Shown here in pieces: positions 1 to 7,562 of a stretch of 64,000 nt of DNA. The notes under the pieces are model-generated. The model was not told where the DNA came from. It saw nothing but the letters and a program-made list of their open reading frames with translations, and ran no database searches. This DNA is from Pseudanabaena sp. FACHB-1998. GTDB taxonomy: Bacteria; Cyanobacteriota; Cyanobacteriia; Pseudanabaenales; Pseudanabaenaceae. Within the stretch, counting starts at the first letter, position 1. Every line of letters starts with the position of its first letter. The position numbers were made by a program, and so were the translations under genes. The stretch is from contig NZ_JACJQA010000041.1 in the NCBI RefSeq assembly GCF_014696355.1, forward strand, positions 43,193-107,192, read 5' to 3'.

Positions 1-220
1 CTAGATACTCGACAATGGCTCCCGATTCCGCCACGGTTAGATCTTCATCAGTAATCACAGGTGATTTACCGAGGGGATGTACTTTCCGTAAAGATGGGGG
101 AGCCAACATGGTTTTGGGATCACGTTCGTAGCGCTTGATTTCGTAGGGGAGTTCCAGTTCCTCTAGTAGCCAAAGTACCCGTTGGGAACGGGAGTTATTT
201 AAGTGATGAACGGTGATCAT
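1..220 (-). CDS. Glutathione S-transferase, N-terminal part (runs off window)
   Basis: Reading the minus strand from the ATG at 218-220 gives an open frame to the window edge beginning MITVHHLNNSRSQRVLWLLE, followed by ELPYEIKRYERDP, LGKSPV and VAESGAIVEYL. This is the thioredoxin-fold N-domain of glutathione S-transferases: the SRSQRVLW segment holds the glutathione-activating region, the Pro before Val is the cis-Pro, and the E-S pair of AESGAI contacts the glutamyl moiety. About 73 codons are visible; the helical C-domain lies outside the window. It starts 11 nt after the stop of the upstream secreted protein and may be cotranscribed with it. The GST family assignment is firm; substrate unknown. 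Confidence 0.85.
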   Translation of the reverse strand, partial: MITVHHLNNSRSQRVLWLLEELELPYEIKRYERDPKTMLAPPSLRKVHPLGKSPVITDEDLTVAESGAIVEYL

Positions 221-231
221 GAAATTTTCTC

Positions 232-579
232 TTATTTTGTGGAAGTAGGTTGACAGGTCATAACCCCTTCCTGTTGAGTATTTGCATTAGGTTTACTACC
301 CATCGCCCGAATCTTCATGACTGGCTGATAATTGGGATAACACCGTACCAACACCGTATCACTATTACGAGTTATATAGAGAACACTGATCGGTTTGCCA
401 CCCAAAATTGCGTTTTCGAGGCGAGGCGCAGTTGCCGCAGTTGCAATCAATTTAGGTTGAGGAGTAGTCACTGAATTAGACAAAATAGCCTTTGCTGACA
501 ATGGCTGCAAATAGAGCATTAGGAATGTGGTTGCGATCGCTAATAGAGCGACAAATAACTTAGTAGGTAGTTTAAACAT
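232..579 (-). CDS. Small secreted hypothetical protein
   Basis: A 115-residue protein with a typical Sec signal: basic start MFKLPTK, a hydrophobic stretch from about residue 8 to 27, then small residues before LSAKA where cleavage is plausible. The mature part has two cysteines (in VRCYPNY and MTCQPTS) that could form a disulfide outside the membrane. I do not recognise a family. It lies just upstream of the glutathione S-transferase start on the same strand, but this does not define a function. Confidence 0.6.
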   Translation of the reverse strand: MFKLPTKLFVALLAIATTFLMLYLQPLSAKAILSNSVTTPQPKLIATAATAPRLENAILGGKPISVLYITRNSDTVLVRCYPNYQPVMKIRAMGSKPNANTQQEGVMTCQPTSTK

Positions 580-611
580 TGCCTAGCCTTTAATGAAAAA
601 TATGTTTTCCA

Positions 612-1745
612 TTAGTTTACAGAAGAATAAGTCGAACGAGTGCATCGACGGGCAAAACTAGCTACTGCTTCAACAAATTCTTCATGTTGTTCCATCATAC
701 TCATATGTCCCGAAGGTGCGAGAACTACTAATTCCGAGTTTTTTATCTGCTCATGCATATAGTGACTTGACTCAACAACTGTAGCCGCATCTTTATTTGC
801 AGAAATGATCAAGGTTGGTATCTGAATCTTCTCTAGAACTCCAGTGGCATCATAATGCATCATCCCTAACATTTGTCGCCCTAAGACTGAAGGTGAGACT
901 CGTGCAGAGCGATTCATTAAATAGTCCAACTGCCCCATAGTTGGGCGACCTGCAAAGGAAGAAAGTCTTCCAGTAATATGTGAAGTTCCATTCAAATAGC
1001 TCAACCATGTTTGCACCCAAACAATTGGCGATAAAGCAATCATTATGTAAAGGATTGGCTCCAATAGTGGCTTTTGTAAGGCTCGCAAAATGTTTGTGAG
1101 GGGAGCCGTATGCACAGGATTTGTAAAAGTGGTATTAACTAAACCAAGCCCCGCTACCCGCGTTCCTAAATGCTGAGGAAAGAGACGACAGAATGTTAAC
1201 AAAATCATGCCACCCATACTATGTCCAAAGATAATCGCTGGTTTATCGCCTGCTAAATCGAGGACAGCTTCCAGATCAGTCGCTAAGTTCTCCATACTAT
1301 AGTCGTTATCAGGAACTTCTCCAGATTTCCCTGTTCCCGGTACATCCCATAGGATTAAACGAAATTCATTTTCTAAAGCTTGTTTGATGTAGTACCAATG
1401 CGTACTATTACAACTCCATCCGTGGGTAAAAATGATCGGTGGTGCATCGCGATCGCCAAAAAATTCAACGTGAATATTGGTTCCATCAGGTCGATGGATT
1501 TGTTCAACTTCTCTGGAACGCGAAGGTGTGGGTTCATTTTCGGCGGGACTAGCTAGCAACGCTAGGATGATAAAGCGTCCTAATAGGCTAAAAACTAGCA
1601 TGACAATGCCTGTAACAAGCAGAGCAACCACTGTAATCCAACCCAGATACCAACCAATGACAAAATACAAGCCGAAACCAAGCAATGCTGTAGAAAGTAT
1701 TCCGAGCAGTATGATAATTAGGGGAGCTAGGGGGAAAATAGACAT
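612..1745 (-). CDS. Membrane-anchored alpha/beta hydrolase
   Basis: 377 residues. Two hydrophobic segments (about residues 5-30 and 36-65) anchor the protein; an alpha/beta-hydrolase fold follows. The oxyanion-hole motif HGW is at 108-110, the nucleophile elbow GHSMGG places Ser176, Asp319 lies in SANKD, and the catalytic His347 is in SGHMSMM, so the triad is complete. Likely an esterase, lipase or peptidase acting at the membrane face; the substrate cannot be read from sequence. The gene stands alone, with a palindromic hairpin at 1773-1818 on its upstream side. Confidence 0.8.
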   Translation of the reverse strand: MSIFPLAPLIIILLGILSTALLGFGLYFVIGWYLGWITVVALLVTGIVMLVFSLLGRFIILALLASPAENEPTPSRSREVEQIHRPDGTNIHVEFFGDRDAPPIIFTHGWSCNSTHWYYIKQALENEFRLILWDVPGTGKSGEVPDNDYSMENLATDLEAVLDLAGDKPAIIFGHSMGGMILLTFCRLFPQHLGTRVAGLGLVNTTFTNPVHTAPLTNILRALQKPLLEPILYIMIALSPIVWVQTWLSYLNGTSHITGRLSSFAGRPTMGQLDYLMNRSARVSPSVLGRQMLGMMHYDATGVLEKIQIPTLIISANKDAATVVESSHYMHEQIKNSELVVLAPSGHMSMMEQHEEFVEAVASFARRCTRSTYSSVN

Positions 1746-1772
1746 ATATTTAATTATTGGTTTACTCTAAAT

Positions 1773-1818
1773 CCAAAAAAGGAGTGGCGGCACGAAGCGC
1801 CGCTACTCCTTTTTTTGG
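1773..1818. terminator. Palindromic hairpin between hydrolase and dps genes
   Basis: GC stem ggagtggcgg / ccgctactcc around a gcgaagc-type core, flanked by A and T runs on both sides. This is the form of a bidirectional intrinsic terminator and lies downstream of dps. Confidence 0.65.
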
Positions 1819-1838
1819 GTTGACGACAGCTATACAAG

Positions 1839-1882
1839 TTGAACAAGAAGGGGCAATTCATGAATTGCCCCTTCTTGTTCAA
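1839..1882. repeat. Perfect 44-bp palindrome at the dps 3' end
   Basis: Left arm ttgaacaagaaggggcaatt is mirrored exactly on the right, with no loop. It lies just past the dps stop codon and could act as terminator or as a cruciform-forming repeat. Confidence 0.7.
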
Positions 1883-1894
1883 CATTGGAGTTTC

Positions 1895-2431
1895 TTAAAC
1901 TCCGACAGTTTTCTTATTAGGTTCTGGCTTTGCACCATTAGATTCTAAAGATTCACCTTCGATAAAAGAACGGAGCATCCATGCAATCTCTTCATGTTGT
2001 CCCATTAAACCTGTTAAGAAGTCGGCAGTTCCATCATCTTTGTATTTCTCAGAGCATTTCTCGATATGATCACGCAAGTTACGGATAACTTTTTCGTGAT
2101 CATCTAGCAAGTACGATACCATCTCTGTTGTAGTGGGGATTTTACCAGCATGTTCTTTGAGAGAACAGATTTTCAGGAATCCTTCCATTGTGCCGACAGG
2201 ATAACCACCGAGCATTCTAATCCGTTCGGCGATCGCATCGACATTAATCGTAAGGGCTTCATAATGCGCTTGCCATAGTTTATGCAAGGTCATAAATTGA
2301 GGTCCCACGACATCCCAATGATATTTTTTGGTTTTGACGAGGAGCAAATAGCTATCGGCTAAGTCATTGTTAAGGAGGTCGATCACGCCTTGACGTTGAG
2401 TTTCGGTTAGTCCAATGTTGATGTTTTTCAT
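1895..2431 (-). CDS. dps: Dps-family ferritin-like DNA-protection protein
   Basis: 178 residues with the Dps signature KYHWDVVGPQF...LHKLWQAHYEAL...VDAIAERIRMLGGYPVGT. Dps dodecamers oxidise Fe(II) with peroxide at sites between subunits, store the iron and protect DNA. By position the ferroxidase ligands are His38, His50, Asp65 and Glu69; the residue matching E. coli Dps Asp67 is Gln54 here, so this ferroxidase centre may be atypical. The C-terminal tail is longer than the core fold and contains lysines. An AAGGAGAT-type ribosome site precedes the ATG. Fits the oxidative-stress neighbourhood (rubredoxin and Rieske oxidoreductase upstream). Confidence 0.93.
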   Translation of the reverse strand: MKNINIGLTETQRQGVIDLLNNDLADSYLLLVKTKKYHWDVVGPQFMTLHKLWQAHYEALTINVDAIAERIRMLGGYPVGTMEGFLKICSLKEHAGKIPTTTEMVSYLLDDHEKVIRNLRDHIEKCSEKYKDDGTADFLTGLMGQHEEIAWMLRSFIEGESLESNGAKPEPNKKTVGV

Positions 2432-2469
2432 AATAGATCTCCTTGAATTAATAAATGATGTTGGTTAAA

Positions 2470-2668
2470 GACTGGAAGAGATCCCCCTCAATCCCCCTTA
2501 AAAAGGGCGTTAATATACTTGACGCCCTTTACCAAATTCTTACCCCCCTCAGTCCCCCTTGGAAGGGGGGAAGTCTGAGTTCTCCCCCTTCCAAGGGGGG
2601 ACTGAGGGGGGTCTAGATATTAGGTGTGTCAAGTATATGAATGCCTTTTTAAGGGGACTGGGGGGATC
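2470..2668. mobile_element. Nested palindromic element (MITE-like)
   Basis: An outer inverted repeat (left about 2470-2516, right about 2625-2668; shared word ATATACTTGAC and C-rich ends such as AGATCCCCC) encloses an inner palindrome (about 2542-2612) with arms of the type CCCCCTCAGTCCCCCTT. No coding sequence is present. The structure looks like one foldback element inserted in, or grown within, another. Confidence 0.6.
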
Positions 2669-2684
2669 TTTAATAAATAGAAGA

Positions 2685-2888
2685 TTAGACTAGGGCTGGT
2701 TCCATTAGTGGAACATCGGTTGCGGGTGCATCTTCTGGCTCAAAGTCAGATTTGGGGGTTCCACAATTGGGGCAAACCCAATCATCGGGCAAGGCTCCAA
2801 AGGGAATACCAGGTTCAATACCTGAGGCGGGATCGCCGATCGCAGGATCGTAGACATATCCACAAGTTTTACAGATATACTTTTCCAT
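2685..2888 (-). CDS. Rubredoxin
   Basis: 67 residues from the ATG at 2886-2888. Two CxxCG knuckles ([12 protein letters not shown] near residues 5-14 and [13 protein letters not shown] near 38-50) bind one iron in the classic rubredoxin fold; GDP and DDW are also conserved. A longer reading from an upstream TTG would add four residues, but GGAG six bases before the ATG decides for the shorter start. The acidic tail ends in a hydrophobic stretch too short to be a membrane anchor. Probably a small soluble electron carrier that could serve the Rieske/FAD oxidoreductase encoded upstream or reduce peroxide-detoxifying diiron proteins; the partner is inferred only from position. Confidence 0.93.
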   Translation of the reverse strand: MEKYICKTCGYVYDPAIGDPASGIEPGIPFGALPDDWVCPNCGTPKSDFEPEDAPATDVPLMEPALV

Positions 2889-2947
2889 TTTTGACTCCAA
2901 ATTCCTAAATATAAAATGTTTTTAGAAGCACATACTTGATGGTGAAT

Positions 2948-4462
2948 TTAGCTAACGACTGGCTCCAAGTCCTTGACAGCAGGTCCTTGAATCACCTTGC
3001 CTTCGCAGCTATACCTTGCGCCGTGACAAGCGCAATCCCAACTTTTCTCAGCGTTGTTCCAACTCACGATACAACCGAGGTGAGAACAAGTCGCCGAGAC
3101 AGAGTGGACAGTTCCCTCTTCATCGCGATAAGCAGCCACTTTCTCATTGTCGATAGTCAGTAGTTTTGCTTCACCTTTAGCTACTTCGCTAAAAGAATTA
3201 GACAATAACCCTTTAAAGCGATCGCCAATCCAGCGAGTTACCACATCAGCTTCTTGTTTGACCGATTCCACTGTTACAAATGGAGTCGCCCGCAGCGAGT
3301 CATATAAATCTGCGTAGGGATTTTCTTTTCCGAGAATTAAGTCAGTCAGGATCATCGCAGACATGGTTCCCTTCGACATGCCCCAGAGACTAAATCCTGT
3401 GGCGACATAGATATGCTTGTTAAAAGGAGTCAAGTTGCCAATGAAAGGAAGCTTGTCAAATGACACCATATCTTGGTTTGACCAACGGTAAGCAAAGGTG
3501 TCAATGTTGAAGCGATCGCGAGCATAGGATTCTAGTTTTTGATAACACTCTTCCGTATTAGTAACTGTGCCAACTTTGTGACCTTCACCGCCAACCAATA
3601 GGAGTAGTCCATCCTCATAGGGAGTAGTACGAATCGAATGCGAATTTTCGCCACTACCGATATACATTCCTTCGGGTGCGATCGCAGCCTCAATTTTTGC
3701 GCCCACGATGTAGGAGCGTTCGGGATAGGTTTTAGCGAAGAAAAGTCCTAAATTTAGAATCGGTAGATTCGTTGCGACGATTACATCCTTGGCGGTAATT
3801 ACCCCCAGATCGGTAACAACGTAACAGGAATCACCTTCATCAACCTTCTGAACTCTGGTGTTCTCAAATAAGTAACTGCCATCGCCAGTAATATTTTTAG
3901 CAAGATGGAGTAAATATTTGCGAACATGAAACTGAGCTTGGTTATCCAGCTTAATTGCTCCTGCGATCGCAAAGGGCAATGATGTTTCGGTAACAAAGCT
4001 GGCGAGAAGTCCTAATTTATGAGCAGCTTCCACTTCAAGTTTAACTAGCTCCAGTTCGCTATCTGGTTCCGCAAAAGTGTAAGCGCTTTGACGACTAAAA
4101 TCACAATCAATCTGCTCATCAGCGACAAAATTTGCCACTTGCTCAACCGCAGCTTGATTAGATTCTGCATAAAGTTTTGCTTTTTGCTCTCCAATTTGCT
4201 TAATTAAATCAGCATAAATTAATTGATGTAATGCTGTCACTTTCGCAGTTGTATGACCACTGACACCTGCGGCAATCTGTCTAGACTCAATGATCGCGAC
4301 AGTTTTTCCAGCCTTTTTTAACAGTGTTGCTGCGGTCAGTCCGACAATACCGCCGCCGATAATCGCTACATCCACTGTGACCCTATTTTCAAGAGAAGGA
4401 TAGGTAGTTGCGGGAGTGGAGTCAATCCAAAAGGAGGCGTGTTTTTCAGATAGATTTTTCAT
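2948..4462 (-). CDS. FAD-dependent oxidoreductase with C-terminal Rieske domain
   Basis: 504 residues. The N-terminus has the dinucleotide-binding motif GGGIVGLTAATLL and a following acidic residue (AIIES) of a DAO-type (glycine oxidase/DadA-like) flavoprotein. The C-terminal ~80 residues form a Rieske [2Fe-2S] domain with ligands Cys459, His461, Cys477 and His480 in CSHLGC and CACHG. Such DAO-Rieske proteins are common in stress-related bacterial loci but their substrates are mostly unknown. No signal peptide is seen, so it is probably cytoplasmic. A copy of the shared upstream motif lies at 4560-4605. Rubredoxin follows directly, suggesting an electron-transfer pair. Confidence 0.9.
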   Translation of the reverse strand: MKNLSEKHASFWIDSTPATTYPSLENRVTVDVAIIGGGIVGLTAATLLKKAGKTVAIIESRQIAAGVSGHTTAKVTALHQLIYADLIKQIGEQKAKLYAESNQAAVEQVANFVADEQIDCDFSRQSAYTFAEPDSELELVKLEVEAAHKLGLLASFVTETSLPFAIAGAIKLDNQAQFHVRKYLLHLAKNITGDGSYLFENTRVQKVDEGDSCYVVTDLGVITAKDVIVATNLPILNLGLFFAKTYPERSYIVGAKIEAAIAPEGMYIGSGENSHSIRTTPYEDGLLLLVGGEGHKVGTVTNTEECYQKLESYARDRFNIDTFAYRWSNQDMVSFDKLPFIGNLTPFNKHIYVATGFSLWGMSKGTMSAMILTDLILGKENPYADLYDSLRATPFVTVESVKQEADVVTRWIGDRFKGLLSNSFSEVAKGEAKLLTIDNEKVAAYRDEEGTVHSVSATCSHLGCIVSWNNAEKSWDCACHGARYSCEGKVIQGPAVKDLEPVVS

Positions 4463-4559
4463 GGCGAATTAAGAACTGGCGCGTGAAAATACTGTGCAAA
4501 GTTCATAGAATATCTTCCTAATTTAATACTTGGAATTGGAAGGTATTTCCTTACGCTAA

Positions 4560-4605
4560 CTATCACAAGTCAGGGTTTGGTTTATTGAATGATTTGGTTG
4601 ATTAT
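4560..4605 (-). promoter_or_regulatory. Shared stress motif upstream of the Rieske oxidoreductase
   Basis: On the minus strand the block reads ATAATCAACCAAATCATTCA then CCAAACCCTG and CTTGTGATAG. It aligns without gaps over 46 bp with the block at 13078-13123. It ends 97 bp before the start codon and overlaps the last codons of crtW. Confidence 0.55.
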
Positions 4606-5363
4606 GAAATAAATTGTAATGAAGGAAGTTTCCACCAAGGTATATTGGGATGTGAATGATGCTCTTGGTGATAGCCAAAATGATAGCAAGTTAGCAATGA
4701 CCACAAGAGAGGACGATAAATACTTTGAGCGTGAGCAGAATTTTGATAACCACCGATTGGTTCGCGATGGGGTAAAAAAGTCCCAAAATAGAAAACCTGA
4801 ATCGAACTTAAAATCGTGGGAACTATTGAAAATAGAATTAAATTGGCATAGGCAATATTCAGAAAGCTATGCATACTTACATAGGCAATCAGTAAAACTG
4901 CTAATCGCCACCAACTCCAATACCTTTGCATAAAGCAGATGTACCAAGCGATCGCATTTTTATGTGTGCCATCATGAAAGTCAGGATCAGAATCTGTAGC
5001 GGGAGCGTGATGATGTTGCAAATGCTTTTTTGATATCTGCTCATAGGAGAAGAAACCATACAACAAGAGGGCAAAAGAACCAATCCAGTTGTTAATTTGA
5101 TGATGCTTTGGCAAAATTGCGCCATGCATCGCATCATGGGCTGTGATAAAAAGCCCTGTACAAAGAAAAGTTTGCCACCCTATCATCGCTCCTAGCCAAC
5201 CCCAAGAAATCCGTTCCATAGATACAGAATTCAATAAGAACCAAAAACTAATCGCCCAAATGATAATAATCAATAGAGCGATCGCTACTCCAGTCATACC
5301 AATTTTCGAGTCATCAAATAGAGGATGCATCGAAGGGTCGGAATTTTCTGAAGTTAGATTCAT
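4602..5363 (-). CDS. crtW: Beta-carotene ketolase (CrtW type)
   Basis: 253 residues of the membrane fatty-acid-desaturase-like family. It adds 4-keto groups to beta-carotene, giving echinenone and canthaxanthin. Visible iron-binding histidine clusters are HDAMH (near 75), HLQHHH (near 115), FLPH in FGTFLPHREP and the C-terminal YHFGYHQEHHSHP before PWWKLP, the last being the CrtW signature. Several hydrophobic segments span the membrane. Ketocarotenoids quench singlet oxygen and are also ligands of the orange carotenoid protein, in keeping with the photoprotective HLIP gene downstream of a gap on the upstream side. Confidence 0.9.
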   Translation of the reverse strand: MNLTSENSDPSMHPLFDDSKIGMTGVAIALLIIIIWAISFWFLLNSVSMERISWGWLGAMIGWQTFLCTGLFITAHDAMHGAILPKHHQINNWIGSFALLLYGFFSYEQISKKHLQHHHAPATDSDPDFHDGTHKNAIAWYICFMQRYWSWWRLAVLLIAYVSMHSFLNIAYANLILFSIVPTILSSIQVFYFGTFLPHREPIGGYQNSAHAQSIYRPLLWSLLTCYHFGYHQEHHSHPNIPWWKLPSLQFIS

Positions 5364-5474
5364 AGGAAATATTTTTAATGGAGGTTTAAAATGTTTAACC
5401 TCAAAGTAATTTGATGTTTTTGAGGGGGGGATTCCCCCTCCTTTTTGCTTTATTCTGGGACTGTGTAATTCAGT

Positions 5475-5714
5475 TTAGGAAACTGGTGGAACTGCGCCTG
5501 AGGACAAAATACCCCAAAACGCAAGAACACCTTTATGGGTGAACAATTCGATCGCGATCGCTGATACAAAGCCGATCATGGCAAAACGACCGTTCCAAAG
5601 TTCTGCTTGAGGAGTAAATCCGAGAATCCAAGCATTGCGAGACATTCCATTAACTCTATCAGCCTGTGGGGTGATTGTTTGAGATGTGCTAGTTGTAGGT
5701 GTTTCAGTTTGCAT
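5475..5714 (-). CDS. High-light-inducible protein (one-helix CAB/ELIP type)
   Basis: 79 residues. One transmembrane helix carries the chlorophyll-binding signature AELWNGRFAMIGF with Glu38, Asn41 and Arg43, followed by VSAIAIELFTHKGVLAFWGIL. HLIPs sit in the thylakoid membrane, bind chlorophyll and carotenoid and protect photosystem assembly under excess light. It is a close paralogue of the HLIP at 13156-13362 (identical ITPQAELWNGR-type core), and the two also share upstream sequence. Confidence 0.93.
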   Translation of the reverse strand: MQTETPTTSTSQTITPQADRVNGMSRNAWILGFTPQAELWNGRFAMIGFVSAIAIELFTHKGVLAFWGILSSGAVPPVS

Positions 5715-5747
5715 AGTAGTTGTTCCAAAATTATAAAATTGATTCAG

Positions 5748-5795
5748 TCTTACGACTTCCTTCTAGAATTACACATCAGTGATAGAAATCAGGTT
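5748..5795 (-). promoter_or_regulatory. Conserved upstream block shared by the two HLIP genes
   Basis: The plus-strand words CGACTTCC and AGAATTACA followed by GATAGAAAT recur with the same order and spacing at 13393-13440 before the second HLIP. TTACA resembles a half-site of the HLR1 element bound by RpaB, which controls high-light genes; that link is inference. Confidence 0.4.
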
Positions 5796-5869
5796 ATAGA
5801 ATAAATGAGAACGTATATTTTGTATAAATAGCTCTCAAATGTTAATAAAAAACATCAAGATGAATAGAT

Positions 5870-6637
5870 TCATAATGCAGTCATGATCTTAATCAACTCA
5901 GAAGACAAATCTACATTCCATGGAGCGTACTTCTTAAACAGAACACCCGCGAGAATATAGATGTTTGAAGAATAGAAAGCCTTGCCATGCTTATGCATTT
6001 CGGATATTCTCTGCCTTACCTGAGGTTCAGAACTGTAATACCCAAAATTCATCGGTGAAGTAATAAAATCCTGCACCTGATAACCTTGAGCGATCGCATA
6101 CTCAATGGTGTCCACAGGATCAGAATATGCGGAAATCATCAGCATTGCATTTTGGCACTTCATCCCAAGAAGTTGCTTAGTTATTGATGACCCATCGGTT
6201 CCACCATGCAAAGCAGGCATATAGAGATCATTGTTGATTGCTGGCAGATAGGGAGGATTAGAGATCAAGTAATTGCCTTCGGATTGCCAATTACTTTGGA
6301 AAAAGCAAGAATTATGCACAACATATTTGTCACTAAGCTTATAGCGGTCAATCCGAAACTGAGCCACTTCACAGGATTTAGCGTTTAACTCATAGCCCTG
6401 AATTAAGCCACTAAATTGACTCTTGAGGAGGCTATTAATTACGGGGCTACCATCTCCTGCGCCAAACTCCACAATAGAATTGCAATCTTCGCAAGTATTC
6501 AACACCATTCTTTCGAGACATTGAGAATAGAACAGTGACTCTTCAGGACAGAAAAATATCTCTTGAGGGATGTGTTCAGGTACATGTTCGGATGTGTAGG
6601 TTTTGACTGGTTTAGAACGCAATAAAGATCTATTCAT
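5870..6637 (-). CDS. SAM-dependent methyltransferase, HemK-like
   Basis: 255 residues. The SAM-binding motif I IVEFGAGDG is at 55-63 and the catalytic motif NPPY at 127-130 is followed by LPA and GGTDGS, an arrangement seen in HemK/PrmC-like and small-domain N-methyltransferases. The N-terminal recognition domain of true PrmC is absent, so release-factor methylation is unlikely. Substrate unknown. It starts 14 nt after the DUF3891 gene on the same strand, so the two are probably cotranscribed. Confidence 0.75.
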   Translation of the reverse strand: MNRSLLRSKPVKTYTSEHVPEHIPQEIFFCPEESLFYSQCLERMVLNTCEDCNSIVEFGAGDGSPVINSLLKSQFSGLIQGYELNAKSCEVAQFRIDRYKLSDKYVVHNSCFFQSNWQSEGNYLISNPPYLPAINNDLYMPALHGGTDGSSITKQLLGMKCQNAMLMISAYSDPVDTIEYAIAQGYQVQDFITSPMNFGYYSSEPQVRQRISEMHKHGKAFYSSNIYILAGVLFKKYAPWNVDLSSELIKIMTAL

Positions 6638-6651
6638 ATAATTCTCAATAT

Positions 6652-7389
6652 TTATTTTTTAGAAAATATCCATTCCAAGCTGGTGATCGGCGCTTGCTTG
6701 AGAGCTTTGATCAAGGTTTGATTGTCATCGTATTTAAGATCGGACAGATGGCAGCATTCCACATTTACGGTAAACTCTCTCTCCTCAAAGGGCCAAGGCT
6801 CCACCGTTAAATGTTTGTTTTCCAAGCAGCGCAGATCGTAACGTTGCTGGCGAATACCACTGGTAATCTCTACGGCTCGCCCATCTTCTGGCACTTGTCT
6901 TTGCACCAAGATTAAGGACAGGCGATCGCACCATTGCATAAACTGATAACTGCGTTCTGCTTCTTCCTTAGAAATCCCTAACTCCTTTTGCCACTGATTT
7001 TGGTCTTTTATTTGAGTTTCCAAAAAATCATGCCACTCATCGGAGACTTCTTTTTTGTTTTGATTGAGAAAACAAATGTGCATAGAAGTTAGCATCGTTA
7101 CCCATCGACCGCGATAGCAAGAATTCTCAAGGTGCTTTTTTAGCTTCTCTAAAGATACTTCGGGAGGTATTTGGGCGAGAGTAAAGTCTAAGGGAGCGCC
7201 GCATTCGGTTAAGTGATTGTCGAGCCACTCTTTTTCGAGATCATCATGATGCGAGATTGCCGCAAGAGTTTCGTAAAAGCGAATGGGAACGTTAGCGCGT
7301 TGCCATTGACCTCCTAGTTGAGCGGCTAACAAGGCATGAGCGCGATGATAAATCACCTCCCATCCCTCTGTAGTCAGATTTACGATCAT
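6652..7389 (-). CDS. DUF3891 family protein
   Basis: 245 residues matching the DUF3891 pattern: an N-terminal HALLAAQLGGQW, then ISHHDDLEKEW with a histidine-aspartate pair, a central CDRLSLILVQRQVP and a C-terminal beta-rich EPWPFEE. The HH-D arrangement recalls metal-binding HD-like proteins, but catalysis is not established. No signal peptide. First gene of a probable two-gene unit with the methyltransferase. Confidence 0.75.
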   Translation of the reverse strand: MIVNLTTEGWEVIYHRAHALLAAQLGGQWQRANVPIRFYETLAAISHHDDLEKEWLDNHLTECGAPLDFTLAQIPPEVSLEKLKKHLENSCYRGRWVTMLTSMHICFLNQNKKEVSDEWHDFLETQIKDQNQWQKELGISKEEAERSYQFMQWCDRLSLILVQRQVPEDGRAVEITSGIRQQRYDLRCLENKHLTVEPWPFEEREFTVNVECCHLSDLKYDDNQTLIKALKQAPITSLEWIFSKK

Positions 7390-7412
7390 AAATTTTTCTC
7401 TAGGTTGAATAA

Positions 7413-7561
7413 TTTAGGACTTACGCAAAATTTAAATTGCTCTCACCCCCCAGCCCCCTCTCCCATTAGAGGAGAGGGGGAGTAAAACTAATTTTTTATT
7501 CCCCTCTCCCCTTTTGGGAGAGGGGCTAGGGGTGAGGGTGATTTTGTTCCACGTAAAATCA
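7413..7561. mobile_element. C-rich repeat family R1, copy A
   Basis: Central inverted repeat with arms ctcaccccccagccccctct and the mirrored ggggctaggggtgag. The right end contains TTACGTGGAAC when read on the minus strand, matching the end of the insertion sequence at 63888. It abuts the stop codon of the gene at 7563-8663. Other copies: 25481-25628, 37164-37310, 40793-40918. Confidence 0.65.
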
Positions 7562-7562
7562 G

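Noticed and set aside
1757..1948. 63-residue ORF across the palindromes before dps
   Set aside because: It translates two hairpins and part of dps in reverse; not a gene.
7442..7536. Possible CRISPR-like repeats from the recurring ctcacccc sequence
   Set aside because: Copies are single, dispersed foldbacks far apart, not regularly spaced direct repeats; no cas genes.
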